A stretch of DNA of 43,779 bases from positions 1 to 43,779 of the forward strand of contig JAZOQZ010000095.1 in the NCBI GenBank assembly GCA_045656345.1. The letters run 5' to 3'. Source of the stretch: SIG452 sp045656345. GTDB lineage: Bacteria; Bacillota; Clostridia; UMGS1840. The position numbers were made by a program, and so were the translations under genes. The notes beneath the pieces are model-generated. The model was not told where the DNA came from and ran no database searches. It saw nothing but the letters and a program-made list of their open reading frames with translations. Shown here piece after piece: positions 34,168 to 42,560 of the stretch (positions are counted from its first letter, which is position 1; every line of letters begins with the position of its first letter).

Positions 34168-34368
34168 ATGGAAAAAATCATTTATATAGACGGTATGAGC
34201 TGTGCACACTGCTCCCGTCGGGTGGAAAACGCCTTAAACGAACTGGCCGGTGTTAGTGCAACCGTGAATTTAGAAGAAAAATCTGCCACTTTAACCCTCA
34301 CCCAAGATGTATCTATGGATGCCATCAAAGAAGCGGTTGAAGATGCAGGATTCACATTGGTAAAATAA
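34168..34368 (+). CDS. Heavy-metal-associated (HMA) domain protein, CopZ-like
   Basis: A 66-aa single-domain protein of the ferredoxin-like HMA family with the metal-binding MSCAHC motif (C12, C15). Such proteins carry Cu(I) to P-type ATPases. Neither a copper ATPase nor a CsoR regulator gene is in the window, so copper transfer is only inferred. It starts after AAGGACG and is followed after two bases by the RNA methyltransferase gene. Confidence 0.92.
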   Translation: MEKIIYIDGMSCAHCSRRVENALNELAGVSATVNLEEKSATLTLTQDVSMDAIKEAVEDAGFTLVK

Positions 34369-34370
34369 GT

Positions 34371-35489
34371 ATGGAACTGATTATTACAACCTTATTCGGA
34401 ATGGAAGCATTGGTTTCCAGAGAAGTGAAAAAATTAGGCTACGAAGTGACCGAAGTTGCCGATGGCAGAGTCACCTTTTTGGGAGACGAATCCGCCATTG
34501 CAAGATGCAATCTGTGGATTCGTTGCGGAGAGAGAATTCTCATCAAAATGGGAGAAAAAAAGGTTACCACCTTTGATGAGCTGTTTGATTTCACCAAAAG
34601 TCTTCCCTGGAAAAACTGGATTGGCAAAAACGATGCCTTCCCCGTGAAAGGCTACTGCTTAAAATCGAAATTATTCAGTGTGCCCGGATGTCAGTCTGTT
34701 ATCAAAAAGGCGATTGTACGCTCTTTAGAAGGTGCATATCATCAGAGCTATTTCCCTGAATCCGGAGTGCTCTATCAGGTGGAATTTTCCCTGATGAAAG
34801 ATGTGCTTACCTTAATGATTGACACTTCGGGACAACCCCTACATAAGCGTGGTTACCGCAGAAATTCCAATCAGGCACCCTTAAAGGAAACCATTGCCGC
34901 TGCCATCGTCACCTTAAGCCGTTTTCGTTATGACGGTGTGTTTGCAGACCCCTTTTCGGGCTCTGGCACCATTCCCATTGAAGCAGGCCTCATTGCCAAA
35001 AACATTGCTCCCGGTTTAAACCGTGATTTTTCCGCAATGTACTTTCCCCAACTATCCCAGAAAATCTGGAGAGATGCCAAAACCGAAGCAAAAAGCCTTA
35101 TCCGAAACGATTCTAAGTTAAAAATCCTGGCATCGGATATTGACCCCAACGCGGTGGCTTTAACCACCCATAATGCCAAACTGTCCGGCACCTTCGATCT
35201 GATGGAAATCTCCCAAAAAGACGTGGCGGATTTCAATCCTCCATACCGGGAAGGCACCATCGTCTGCAATCCGCCCTATGGGGAACGTTTGCTGGACGAA
35301 GAAGCCTGCCGTCTTCTCTATAAACAGATGGGACAAGTCTTCCGTAAAAAACTGCCCGGCTGGTCTGCCTTCATCTTAACTCCCGAAGAAAAATTCGAGG
35401 ATTATTACGGCAAATTCTCCGATAAAAAGCGAAAGCTTTATAACGGTATGATTAAATGTAATTTATTCCAGTATTTCCCCAATAAATAA
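34371..35489 (+). CDS. THUMP domain class I SAM-dependent RNA methyltransferase (YpsC/RlmL type)
   Basis: A 372-aa RNA N2-guanine methyltransferase of the type acting on 23S rRNA. The N-terminal THUMP domain (about 1-155) is followed by the methyltransferase domain with DPFSGSGTIPIEA near 193-205, an SDIDPNAV-type strand near 251 and the catalytic NPPYGERL near 303-310, the amino-methylating NPPY motif. It shares a transcript with the HMA gene, without evident functional link. A bidirectional terminator follows. Confidence 0.94.
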   Translation: MELIITTLFGMEALVSREVKKLGYEVTEVADGRVTFLGDESAIARCNLWIRCGERILIKMGEKKVTTFDELFDFTKSLPWKNWIGKNDAFPVKGYCLKSKLFSVPGCQSVIKKAIVRSLEGAYHQSYFPESGVLYQVEFSLMKDVLTLMIDTSGQPLHKRGYRRNSNQAPLKETIAAAIVTLSRFRYDGVFADPFSGSGTIPIEAGLIAKNIAPGLNRDFSAMYFPQLSQKIWRDAKTEAKSLIRNDSKLKILASDIDPNAVALTTHNAKLSGTFDLMEISQKDVADFNPPYREGTIVCNPPYGERLLDEEACRLLYKQMGQVFRKKLPGWSAFILTPEEKFEDYYGKFSDKKRKLYNGMIKCNLFQYFPNK

Positions 35490-35500
35490 TAACTGTATCA

Positions 35501-35532
35501 AAAAAGCGGTTGCAAATGCAACCGCTTTTTTT
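35501..35532. terminator. Bidirectional terminator, methyltransferase / AI-2E gene
   Basis: GCGGTTGCA and TGCAACCGC form a hairpin flanked by A6 on the left and T7 on the right; it lies between two converging genes. Confidence 0.88.
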
Positions 35533-36642
35533 CTATTGATATCTTGCTTCCTCCAGTTCGAAAAACCAAAACCGTGCCACTGCCACAATGGGTACGCCGA
35601 AAATCATCCCCATCACTCCCCAAAGTTCCCCGAATACCAACACGGAAAAGATCACCCAAAAGGGGCTGATTCCCACCGAATGTCCGATAATTTTAGGTTG
35701 AATCACATTGGCATCCAACTGTCCCAACAGAATTTGCAGTGCCAGAATCCATAGTGCCTTTCCAAGCCCCACAGACAAGAAACTGAAGAAAAAGATAACG
35801 CCTGCCGCCACAATAGGACCAAAAAAGGGGATCAGATTGCAAACACCTGCAAACACACCGAATAAAAAAGCGTAAGGCACCCCGAACGCAAAAAATAAAA
35901 TTACCGATAATGTTCCCACAATCACAGCGTCCAAGCCCAACCCCGTGAAATAAGAATAAAATAGATTCCCAAGCTTTTTCAGATGAGAAAACACTGTGTA
36001 ACGGTCTGTTCTTCGCACCATCAGAGACACCAACCGTTTCCCCACGCAAAGCAACGGTTTTCGCTCCAACAGGATATACACCGAAACCACCAGTCCCGTC
36101 AGAACGGCAAACAAAGAATTTGCCATATCTGATAAATAAGAAACATAGCGACTCACCGACTCCGCCGAAAAAAGCTGCTGCACAAACGGGTCCAACTGCT
36201 CAGAGAGATTGAAAGCAGAAAGAAATCCGTGTTCTTCCAAGAAGCTAAGTGCCTTGGCATAATAATCGGGAAAGCTTCTGGCAAGGGACTCCAGATTTAA
36301 AAAAACAGCAGGCCAGATTACCTGCACCGTGATCCATAAAACAATTGCCACCACACCGTACACCACGCCAACACCAAGACCTGTGGCATGACGACGAATC
36401 CACAAATCAGAGTGATGGGAAAACCGTTTTTCCAAAAAGGAACAGGGTTTATATAATAAAGCAGCAATCAGTGCGCCAATGAAAAACGGACGCAAAATCT
36501 TAAAAATCCTCCCGAAAAATAAGGAGATAGCATTGCCGTCGTTTAAAATTTTATGCACCAAAATCAATAACACGCCAACCAATAATAGTTGAATCCACAA
36601 GCTTTTTACCTGTTTTTTCAAAGGAATCTCCTCCCATTTCAT
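35533..36642 (-). CDS. AI-2E family transporter (YtvI/PerM-like)
   Basis: A 369-aa protein with about seven membrane segments and the family signature FFGPIVAAGVIFFFSF with the preceding FGVFAGVCNLIPFFG block (near 265-285). The family is called AI-2 exporters after one member, but others act as Na+/H+ antiporters or are linked to sporulation (YtvI); the substrate here is unknown. It stands alone between terminators or weakly defined ends. The start ATG is after a GGAGGAG ribosome site. Confidence 0.91.
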   Translation of the reverse strand: MKWEEIPLKKQVKSLWIQLLLVGVLLILVHKILNDGNAISLFFGRIFKILRPFFIGALIAALLYKPCSFLEKRFSHHSDLWIRRHATGLGVGVVYGVVAIVLWITVQVIWPAVFLNLESLARSFPDYYAKALSFLEEHGFLSAFNLSEQLDPFVQQLFSAESVSRYVSYLSDMANSLFAVLTGLVVSVYILLERKPLLCVGKRLVSLMVRRTDRYTVFSHLKKLGNLFYSYFTGLGLDAVIVGTLSVILFFAFGVPYAFLFGVFAGVCNLIPFFGPIVAAGVIFFFSFLSVGLGKALWILALQILLGQLDANVIQPKIIGHSVGISPFWVIFSVLVFGELWGVMGMIFGVPIVAVARFWFFELEEARYQ

Positions 36643-36683
36643 CTTATTTGATTATATGGATTTTCCAATCAGGTTATACAATA

Positions 36684-36717
36684 AAAAAAGTGAGCCATTT
36701 AAGATAGCTCACTTTTT
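36684..36717 (-). terminator. Terminator of mutY
   Basis: AAAAAAGTGAGC and GCTCACTTTTT pair across an 11-base loop; followed on the minus strand by a T-run. It begins just past the mutY stop. Confidence 0.82.
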
Positions 36718-36718
36718 C

Positions 36719-37735
36719 TTATGATTCTTTAAAAAATGGTTGAAAAGCTTTGGGAATGGCATAGGTGGATGCCAATTCTTCGCGGGTAACCCATTGGTAG
36801 TCCCCTGTTTTTTGGGGAACCACTACCAGATACCCCACCATATCCCATTCAATGTGGGTAAAAATATGGCGATGTGTCCCGATTTTTTGAATTCTTTTAG
36901 CATGGGGGAATTTTGTTTTCAGTTCTTGTTCTGTGAAAAAACCCGACAAATTGATGGGTTCCCACATTCCGTGCAGAAGACCTTTTTCGGTGCGTTTGCG
37001 AATAGCAATTTCTTCTCCTGCCTGAAGGATAAACACTGTTTTCTGCTCTATTTTCCGGGAAGCTTTCTTTGATTTTACAGGGATTCTGTCTGTATCCCCC
37101 ATCTCCTTGGTAACGCAAATACCGGAAAGAGGACACTCCGTGCATTTGGGTTCTCCGTTTGGCACACAAACCATAGCACCCAGCTCCATTAAGCTTTGCG
37201 TAACTTCGGAACAGTATTCCTGAGGGTACACCTGTTTTAACAGTGCGGTCATACGGAATTTGGTTTTTGGGTCTAAAATGTCGGATTCATCGTGGAACAC
37301 ACGGCTTAATACCCGAAGCACATTCCCATCCACAGCCGGAACGGGTTGTCCAAAGGCAATGGATAAAACAGCTCCTGCAGTGTAGTCACCGATTCCCGGT
37401 AGTTTGCGCACCGATTCCCAATCGTCGGGGAAAATGCCGCCGTGTTGTTCCATAATCTGACAAGCGGCTCTTTGCAGGTTTCTGGCACGGCTGTAGTAGC
37501 CCAAACCTTCCCATAATTTCAGCACTTGTTCTTCCTCTGCCTCTGCCAAACCAGAAACAGTGGGCAACGCCTCTAAAAAGCGACGGTAATATTCTTTCAC
37601 CGCTTCCACACGGGTTTGCTGAAGCATAATTTCTGAAATCCAGATGCAATACGGATCCCGGGTTTTTCGCCAGGGTAAATCGCGGTGACTTTTCTGATAC
37701 CAAAAAAGCAGTTTTTCCAAGGTGGTTTTTGCCAT
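36719..37735 (-). CDS. mutY: Adenine DNA glycosylase MutY
   Basis: Removes adenine opposite 8-oxoguanine. Seen: catalytic glutamate region WISEIMLQQTRV (E35), the helix-hairpin-helix LPGIGDYTAGAVLS with the catalytic aspartate in VDGNVLRV, the [4Fe-4S] cysteines in CVPNGEPKC-TECPLSGIC spaced C-X7-C-X2-C-X5-C (one residue longer in the first spacer than the E. coli form), and a C-terminal NUDIX-like domain from about 230. Start uncertain: ATG 37735 (M-A-K-T-T) fits the family but has a weak ribosome site; a GTG at 37789 has GAGG nine bases upstream and would add 18 residues. Confidence 0.93.
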   Translation of the reverse strand: MAKTTLEKLLFWYQKSHRDLPWRKTRDPYCIWISEIMLQQTRVEAVKEYYRRFLEALPTVSGLAEAEEEQVLKLWEGLGYYSRARNLQRAACQIMEQHGGIFPDDWESVRKLPGIGDYTAGAVLSIAFGQPVPAVDGNVLRVLSRVFHDESDILDPKTKFRMTALLKQVYPQEYCSEVTQSLMELGAMVCVPNGEPKCTECPLSGICVTKEMGDTDRIPVKSKKASRKIEQKTVFILQAGEEIAIRKRTEKGLLHGMWEPINLSGFFTEQELKTKFPHAKRIQKIGTHRHIFTHIEWDMVGYLVVVPQKTGDYQWVTREELASTYAIPKAFQPFFKES

Positions 37736-37830
37736 TGTCAGTTCTTTTTCCGAAAAGACATTCGCACAGTTCTGACTTTGTTTTTTCACCAACCGTCACC
37801 TCATTTCTATCGTTGATTCCTTCTGAAAGA

Positions 37831-37865
37831 AAAAATACTGTCGGATTACTCCCACAGTATTTTTT
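37831..37865 (-). terminator. Terminator of the NlpC/P60 gene
   Basis: AAAAATACTGT and ACAGTATTTTT pair around a 12-base loop, 30 bases after the stop codon, ending in T on the minus strand. Confidence 0.85.
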
Positions 37866-37894
37866 CATATACAATTTGCATTTACGGTCGTCTG

Positions 37895-38560
37895 TTATCT
37901 GACTCTTCTTGCGGTGTAATATCTGTCATTATAATAACCGCTATTAAGAGTTTCGATGGTGACTGTTTTACCGGGCTTGGGTGCATGAATGAAATTACCG
38001 TCGGAAACATAAATGCCAACGTGATGAACATTACTTGCACTACCGAAGAACACCAAATCTCCGGGCTGAAGCTCGGATCTTGGTACATAAGTACCTTCAT
38101 GAACCTGGCTATAGCTGGTTCTTGTTAATTCTACGCCGAAATGGCTATACACATACTTTACAAAACCGGAGCAATCAAAACCGCTCGGGCTGCTTCCGCC
38201 ATAAACATAGGGGACACCAATAAATTGCTTTGCATAATCAACAACAGAAGGTTCACTCACAGGTCTTTTTCCGCTACGGGAGCCTAAGCTAACCGCAGGA
38301 CGACCAACAGAAAGATATTGTCTTGCAACATACCCTTCGCAATCGCCAATGGCAATTTTAACCCAATTTTCATTGGTAATCTCTAAAAGCTCCAGTTCGT
38401 CGCCTAAAACAACCTGGCCAATTACTTTACAATCGGTGTTGGGAGCACTTCTGACATTTAACACGCTACAAGCAACATAACGAGATTCTGCAAATACAGA
38501 AATCGTGCAAATCAGTAACAATACAAGGACCCCTACGAATGTTACGAAACTTTTACGCAA
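37895..38560 (-). CDS. Secreted SH3b-NlpC/P60 cell-wall endopeptidase
   Basis: A 221-aa exported peptidoglycan hydrolase. Signal peptide about 1-24 (ends SVFA), one bacterial SH3 domain (about 29-84, with LNVRSAPNTDCKVIG) that binds the wall, and an NlpC/P60 domain with catalytic C130 (GFDCSGF), H180 (HHVGIY) and H192 (FIHAP). It would cut D-Glu-mDAP bonds. The start is TTG with AGGAGG ten bases upstream; no in-frame ATG fits. A strong promoter lies about 165 bases upstream, overlapped by a WalR-type motif. Single-gene unit with its own terminator. Confidence 0.94.
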   Translation of the reverse strand: MRKSFVTFVGVLVLLLICTISVFAESRYVACSVLNVRSAPNTDCKVIGQVVLGDELELLEITNENWVKIAIGDCEGYVARQYLSVGRPAVSLGSRSGKRPVSEPSVVDYAKQFIGVPYVYGGSSPSGFDCSGFVKYVYSHFGVELTRTSYSQVHEGTYVPRSELQPGDLVFFGSASNVHHVGIYVSDGNFIHAPKPGKTVTIETLNSGYYNDRYYTARRVR

Positions 38561-38724
38561 TCCAGCATTCCCTCCTTTCTTTTACTGCACAAAACATCAA
38601 CCGACATGACAGAAAAACAGATTTTCAGATTTCTAAAAATCCCACAAACAAATCGCTTTTTTATAAAAAACTGATTGGTTCAAAACAAGGTTGACGCTTC
38701 GTACGAAAACATACGACCATAGAT

Positions 38725-38753
38725 ATTGTAACATAATTGTAACAAAATGTCAA
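38725..38753 (-). promoter_or_regulatory. Sigma-A promoter of the NlpC/P60 gene
   Basis: TTGACA, exactly 17 bases, TACAAT, with TG before the -10 (extended). Near-consensus. Confidence 0.85.
38727..38743 (+). promoter_or_regulatory. WalR-type box over the NlpC/P60 promoter
   Basis: TGTAAC-ATAAT-TGTAAC on the plus strand exactly fits TGTWAH-N5-TGTWAH, the consensus known for WalR (YycF) in Bacillus. It overlaps the -10 and the spacer. A third, imperfect half (TGTCAA) follows after four bases but coincides with the -35. Position would favour repression; chance overlap with promoter sequence is possible. Confidence 0.5.
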
Positions 38754-38831
38754 GGAAAAACCGAAAAAAATCAGGATTCCAAACCTCAAAAAAGGCGAAA
38801 CCTCAGTGATTCCAACGGATTGCACCAGCAA

Positions 38832-38862
38832 AAAAAAGGAGCTGAAAACAGCTCCTTTTTTT
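38832..38862 (-). terminator. Terminator of the nucleotidyltransferase gene
   Basis: GGAGCTG and CAGCTCC close a 4-base A loop and are followed by T7 on the minus strand; it touches the end of the gene. Confidence 0.85.
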
Positions 38863-38863
38863 A

Positions 38864-39769
38864 TTATTTCCACAGTTTTTCAGGATAAGCACCGTCATCC
38901 ACCATTTTACGAATGGCTGCCATAACAGGTTCTTTATCTTCTTTATAGGTAACACCATACCATTTTTCGCTGCAGGGTAACACTTTAACATCTGCTTTGT
39001 TTTCACGGATTAATTCATCCACAACGGAAGGCAGGAAATATTCCGCTTTCAAAATGTTGTCCTGGTTATCTTCTAAGAATTTAGGAAGTCTTTTTTCCAG
39101 TTCGTCAAAGATGCTGGGAGTAAAGCCCCAGGTATTCATAGAAACAAAGCTTCCCTGAGGAATGGTAGTCCAGTTGCCGTCTTCTTCAAATTTGGTTTCA
39201 TCACCGAATTTCTGAATTTTGGTGCGTTCGGTAATGGTTTTTAACAAACCGTCTTCGGAAACTTCACAGATACCTCTTGCCACAGAACCGTTATCGGTTA
39301 ATGTGTTTTCCAGAACAAAGCCCATCATTGCATACTGGTAACGGTCATTATCGGAAACGTTTTCCAAAAATTTCTGCAAACCGCTAAAGGTGGAGCTTCC
39401 GTAAAAATCGTCTGCATTAATTACTGCAAAAGGAGTATCCACATAGGGTTTTGCAGCCAACACTGCATGGCCGGTACCCCAGGGTTTTTCTCTGCCGTAT
39501 GTATTTCCGCCGGGAATATCGTTTACATCCTGGAACGCATAAGCCACTTCAATGGTGCCTTCCAGTTTATCGCCGATTACTTCTTTAAAAATTTCTTCGT
39601 TTTCTTTTTTGATGATAAACACTACTTTAGAAAAGCCTGCTTTTACCGCATCAAAAACGGAATAATCAATAATAATTTCTCCGCTGGGACCAATGGGATC
39701 AATCTGTTTTAATCCACCGTAACGGCTGCCGAGACCTGCTGCCATTACTACTAAAGTTGTAGGGTTCAT
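38864..39769 (-). CDS. Sugar-phosphate nucleotidyltransferase family protein
   Basis: A 301-aa protein of the nucleotidyltransferase (RmlA/GalU) fold, with the nucleotide-binding MAAGLGSRYGGLKQ (9-22), the GPSGEIIIDYS stretch, and the NADDFYG metal-binding block. It would couple a sugar phosphate with an NTP, but the exact substrate is not clear. I chose ATG 39769 (M-N-P-T-T-L) with GGAGG upstream; the longer frame to 39802 is unlikely. Length and order match the family; no sugar-pathway neighbours. Confidence 0.88.
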   Translation of the reverse strand: MNPTTLVVMAAGLGSRYGGLKQIDPIGPSGEIIIDYSVFDAVKAGFSKVVFIIKKENEEIFKEVIGDKLEGTIEVAYAFQDVNDIPGGNTYGREKPWGTGHAVLAAKPYVDTPFAVINADDFYGSSTFSGLQKFLENVSDNDRYQYAMMGFVLENTLTDNGSVARGICEVSEDGLLKTITERTKIQKFGDETKFEEDGNWTTIPQGSFVSMNTWGFTPSIFDELEKRLPKFLEDNQDNILKAEYFLPSVVDELIRENKADVKVLPCSEKWYGVTYKEDKEPVMAAIRKMVDDGAYPEKLWK

Positions 39770-39910
39770 TTGATTACCTCCAAAATACAAATAATTTTTC
39801 ATTATTATCAGTATAGCTTATCCGATTCCTTTTGTATTTGCAAATTCGGACAAACAATTTGTTTTTTTAGTTGTTTTTTTACCTTCCGTTTGACATTATA
39901 TGATAAGAAT

Positions 39911-41251
39911 TTAATATTGGTACCGTTTCCGATTTTTCATAAAAAAGCCAATACTCAGAAGAATGGCTAAAAATTCTGCACCGATCACAGCTCCCCAGAG
40001 CCCGTCTAACCCTAATAACATCGGAAGAATCCAAACGCAAATCACAGGGAATATCAATGAACGGAAGAAAGACAAAACGGCCGATACTGCTCCGTTATTC
40101 AACGCAGTGAAAAAGGCAGAAGCAAAAATATTATATCCCGACAATAAGAAGGACACGGAATAAATCATAAATCCGCGGCAGGTCATCTGATAAAGAGCTT
40201 CATCAAATCCCACAAACATCCAGGAAAGCGGTGCACTCAGAAGCTCCGCCGACACCACCATCGTCACCGAACAAACCGTGAGCACCACGGTGCTTTTTTT
40301 GAACAGATTCTGAAGTTCCCAAGTGTTTTTTGCTCCAAAATGATAGCTCACTACGGGTGCCACCCCCATGGAATATCCCAAAAAGGCAGACACAAACACA
40401 AAGTTGATATACATCATTACTCCATAAGCAGAAAGACCGTCTTCCCCCGCTAATGCAAGAAACTGAAAATTATATAAGATGTTCACCAAAGAAAGAGAAA
40501 TATTGGAAAGCATCTCAGAGGAACCGTTGATGCAGGATTTGCCGAGTTCTTTGGGATACCATCCGAATTTCCCCAGGCGAAGAACACCTTTTTTGTTAAA
40601 CAAAAACCAACATAGCGGAATCACACATCCCACCACCTGAGAAAATACAGTTGCCAAAGCGGCACCAAACAGCCCCCATCCTAACACGCCAATCAGAATA
40701 TAATCCAGAACAATGTTGGTTACACCTGCCGCAACGGTTACCCAAAGCCCCATCTTCGGCTTTTCTGCCACCACCAGAAGAGATTGAAATTCATTCTGCA
40801 AAATAAAGGTGACTACCGCAATAAACAACACACTGCCATAAAGCACAGTGTCTTCAGCCAACTGCCCCTGAGCACCCAACGCAGACACAATGGGACGGAT
40901 GAACAAAACCCCAAGAATACTTAACACAAGCCCCAACAAAGCAGAAGTATATACAATCGCAGAAAACACCCGATTGGCATACTTTTTATCCTGTTCTCCC
41001 AGAATTTTGGCAACCAGAGCACTTCCGCCCGTGCCGAACATAAAGCCGAGAGAACCTAAAATCATCACCACGGGCCAGATTAAATTGATGGCAGCAAATG
41101 CCGTTTTCCCTGCATAGTTGGACACAAAAACACCATCCACCACGCCGTAAAGGGATGTGAATATCATCATCACAACAGAAGGCAGGGTGAACTTCAGAAG
41201 TTTTTGATAGGTAAAATGATCAGATAACTGAATCCGTTTTTTTAGTTCCAT
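39911..41251 (-). CDS. MATE family efflux transporter
   Basis: A 446-aa protein with about twelve hydrophobic segments and the MATE pattern: LLKFTLPSVVMMIFTSLYGVVDGVFV near the start (TM1), then GSALVAKILGEQDKKYA near 76-92 in the loop after TM2, with a repeated half in the second part. It would export cationic or organic compounds using a Na+ or H+ gradient. It has its own promoter; AAGGAGA precedes the ATG. Substrate unknown. Confidence 0.93.
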   Translation of the reverse strand: MELKKRIQLSDHFTYQKLLKFTLPSVVMMIFTSLYGVVDGVFVSNYAGKTAFAAINLIWPVVMILGSLGFMFGTGGSALVAKILGEQDKKYANRVFSAIVYTSALLGLVLSILGVLFIRPIVSALGAQGQLAEDTVLYGSVLFIAVVTFILQNEFQSLLVVAEKPKMGLWVTVAAGVTNIVLDYILIGVLGWGLFGAALATVFSQVVGCVIPLCWFLFNKKGVLRLGKFGWYPKELGKSCINGSSEMLSNISLSLVNILYNFQFLALAGEDGLSAYGVMMYINFVFVSAFLGYSMGVAPVVSYHFGAKNTWELQNLFKKSTVVLTVCSVTMVVSAELLSAPLSWMFVGFDEALYQMTCRGFMIYSVSFLLSGYNIFASAFFTALNNGAVSAVLSFFRSLIFPVICVWILPMLLGLDGLWGAVIGAEFLAILLSIGFFMKNRKRYQY

Positions 41252-41280
41252 AAAAGTTTTCTCCTTGTTTTAACCTAAAC

Positions 41281-41309
41281 ATTATAATATAACAGTTTCT
41301 TTTTTGCAA
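41281..41309 (-). promoter_or_regulatory. Sigma-A promoter of the MATE gene
   Basis: TTGCAA, exactly 17 bases, TATAAT on the minus strand; starts 30 bases before the start codon. Confidence 0.78.
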
Positions 41310-41452
41310 GTCTTTCAATTATTTTTATTTTTTTCATTTTTTTTGGAACTTTTTGAAAAATCCCTCGTCTTAGAAAATGTAAATCGCAAAAAGCGATACA
41401 TACCAAGCTTCAATACAGCATAAAAAAAATTAAAATATATGGAGGAAACCCC

Positions 41453-42502
41453 ATGAAAAAAACTTTCAAAACCTTAATCGCAGGACTTTTAGTCTTCGCA
41501 ACCTTAACCACCGGTGCAGTGTTTGCAGAATACATTCACGACGGCACCGAAACCATTCAGGGTGACATTATGACCATCTCAGCTCCCGTAGAAGATGCAG
41601 AAGCAACTCCCGTATTCAACCCCGGTATGATGGTAAAACCCATTTTCAAAATCATCGTAAATGGTGAAGTATTAAATGCCGACACCTATGTTGACGGTGA
41701 CAACGTTATGCTTCCCTTAAGAGCACTTTGCGAAACCTTAGGCTACGAAGTGGGCTATGATGCACAGACCACTATGATCACCTTAACCAAAGGCGTTCAT
41801 TATATCACCATGTACCCCACCAAAGATGAATACACCTTCTCCAAAATGGCTCCCATGAGCTTAGGAATTGCTCCTCAGCTGGTGGATGACAGAACCTACG
41901 TTCCCGTTAGCTTTGTGGAAAATATTCTTCAGGGTGTTGGCTGCGAAGTGCTGCAAAACGGCGAAATTCTGATCTCTGATCCCGAAAAAGCAGAAAATAA
42001 TTACAGAGTTGCAACCGCTATCGAAGTTTTAGACGAAACCACCTTACTGGTAATGGATGAAATCTTAGGCGAAGTTGAAGTAACCTTTACCGAAGAAACC
42101 ATTTTCCAGGGTATCGGTTTAGCAGAAATCGAAGTTGGCACCGAATTTATGGTGGAATACGTGGATAACGCAGTAACTATGAGCTTACCTGCTCAGGCAG
42201 TTGCAAAAACTGTAATGAGCGTGGAACTGTATGAAGAAGCGTTCCCCGTTGAAATCGCAAACGTTGCATTCGCGGGCACCATCGCAGAAGTTGGCGAAGA
42301 TTTCGTGCTGGTTGAAACCGAAAACGGTGAAATCAGATTAAACGTTTCCGAAGAAACCAACATTCATCACGCAATGAACAGAAGATTATACAGAATTAAC
42401 GATTTAGAAGCTGGTATGAAAATCTCCGGTACCCATTCCGAAGCTGCTACCTTCAGCCTGCCTCCCCAGAGCGCAGCAATCGAAATCGTAATCGAAGGCT
42501 AA
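41453..42502 (+). CDS. Secreted copper-amine-oxidase-N domain protein with a duplicated C-terminal module
   Basis: A 349-aa exported protein: signal peptide about 1-25, then a copper amine oxidase N-terminal-like domain (about 62-155) with KIIVNGEVL, VMLPLRALCETLGY and RTYVPVSFV, a cell-wall-associated domain common in Clostridia. The C-terminal half (about 180-349) shows two similar modules, each ending in SLPxQxxA, described as a finding. No catalytic residue of amine oxidase is present, so it is not an enzyme of that kind. Strong AGGAGG ribosome site; composition is rich in E and T. A bidirectional terminator follows. Confidence 0.85.
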   Translation: MKKTFKTLIAGLLVFATLTTGAVFAEYIHDGTETIQGDIMTISAPVEDAEATPVFNPGMMVKPIFKIIVNGEVLNADTYVDGDNVMLPLRALCETLGYEVGYDAQTTMITLTKGVHYITMYPTKDEYTFSKMAPMSLGIAPQLVDDRTYVPVSFVENILQGVGCEVLQNGEILISDPEKAENNYRVATAIEVLDETTLLVMDEILGEVEVTFTEETIFQGIGLAEIEVGTEFMVEYVDNAVTMSLPAQAVAKTVMSVELYEEAFPVEIANVAFAGTIAEVGEDFVLVETENGEIRLNVSEETNIHHAMNRRLYRINDLEAGMKISGTHSEAATFSLPPQSAAIEIVIEG

Positions 42503-42515
42503 TCACAATCTCAAA

Positions 42516-42550
42516 TAAAAAACCGAGAGCAAATTGCTCTCGGTTTTTTT
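42516..42550. terminator. Bidirectional terminator before RNase Y
   Basis: AAAACCGAGAGCAA and TTGCTCTCGGTTTT form a long perfect stem; T-run on the right, A-run on the left; between two converging genes. Confidence 0.9.
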
Positions 42551-42560
42551 TAAACTTTTT

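Larger units (their letters stand above)
38561..38863 (-). other. Leader of the NlpC/P60 gene plus terminator of the upstream gene
   Basis: 303 bases without a gene. From right to left: the terminator of the nucleotidyltransferase gene, the promoter with a WalR-type motif, then a leader of about 158 bases that contains one short hairpin (CGTATG-TTTT-CGTACG on the transcript) and the AGGAGG site. No known riboswitch motif is recognisable, and the leader is long for a plain 5' UTR. Confidence 0.6.

Noticed and set aside
37386..37874. 162-aa ORF overlapping mutY in another frame
   Set aside because: Shadow of mutY; it also spans the preceding terminator.
41383..41397. ATCGC-AAAAA-GCGAT hairpin upstream of the copper-amine-oxidase-N gene
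   Set aside because: Only five base pairs with no T-run or known motif; likely chance in AT-rich sequence.
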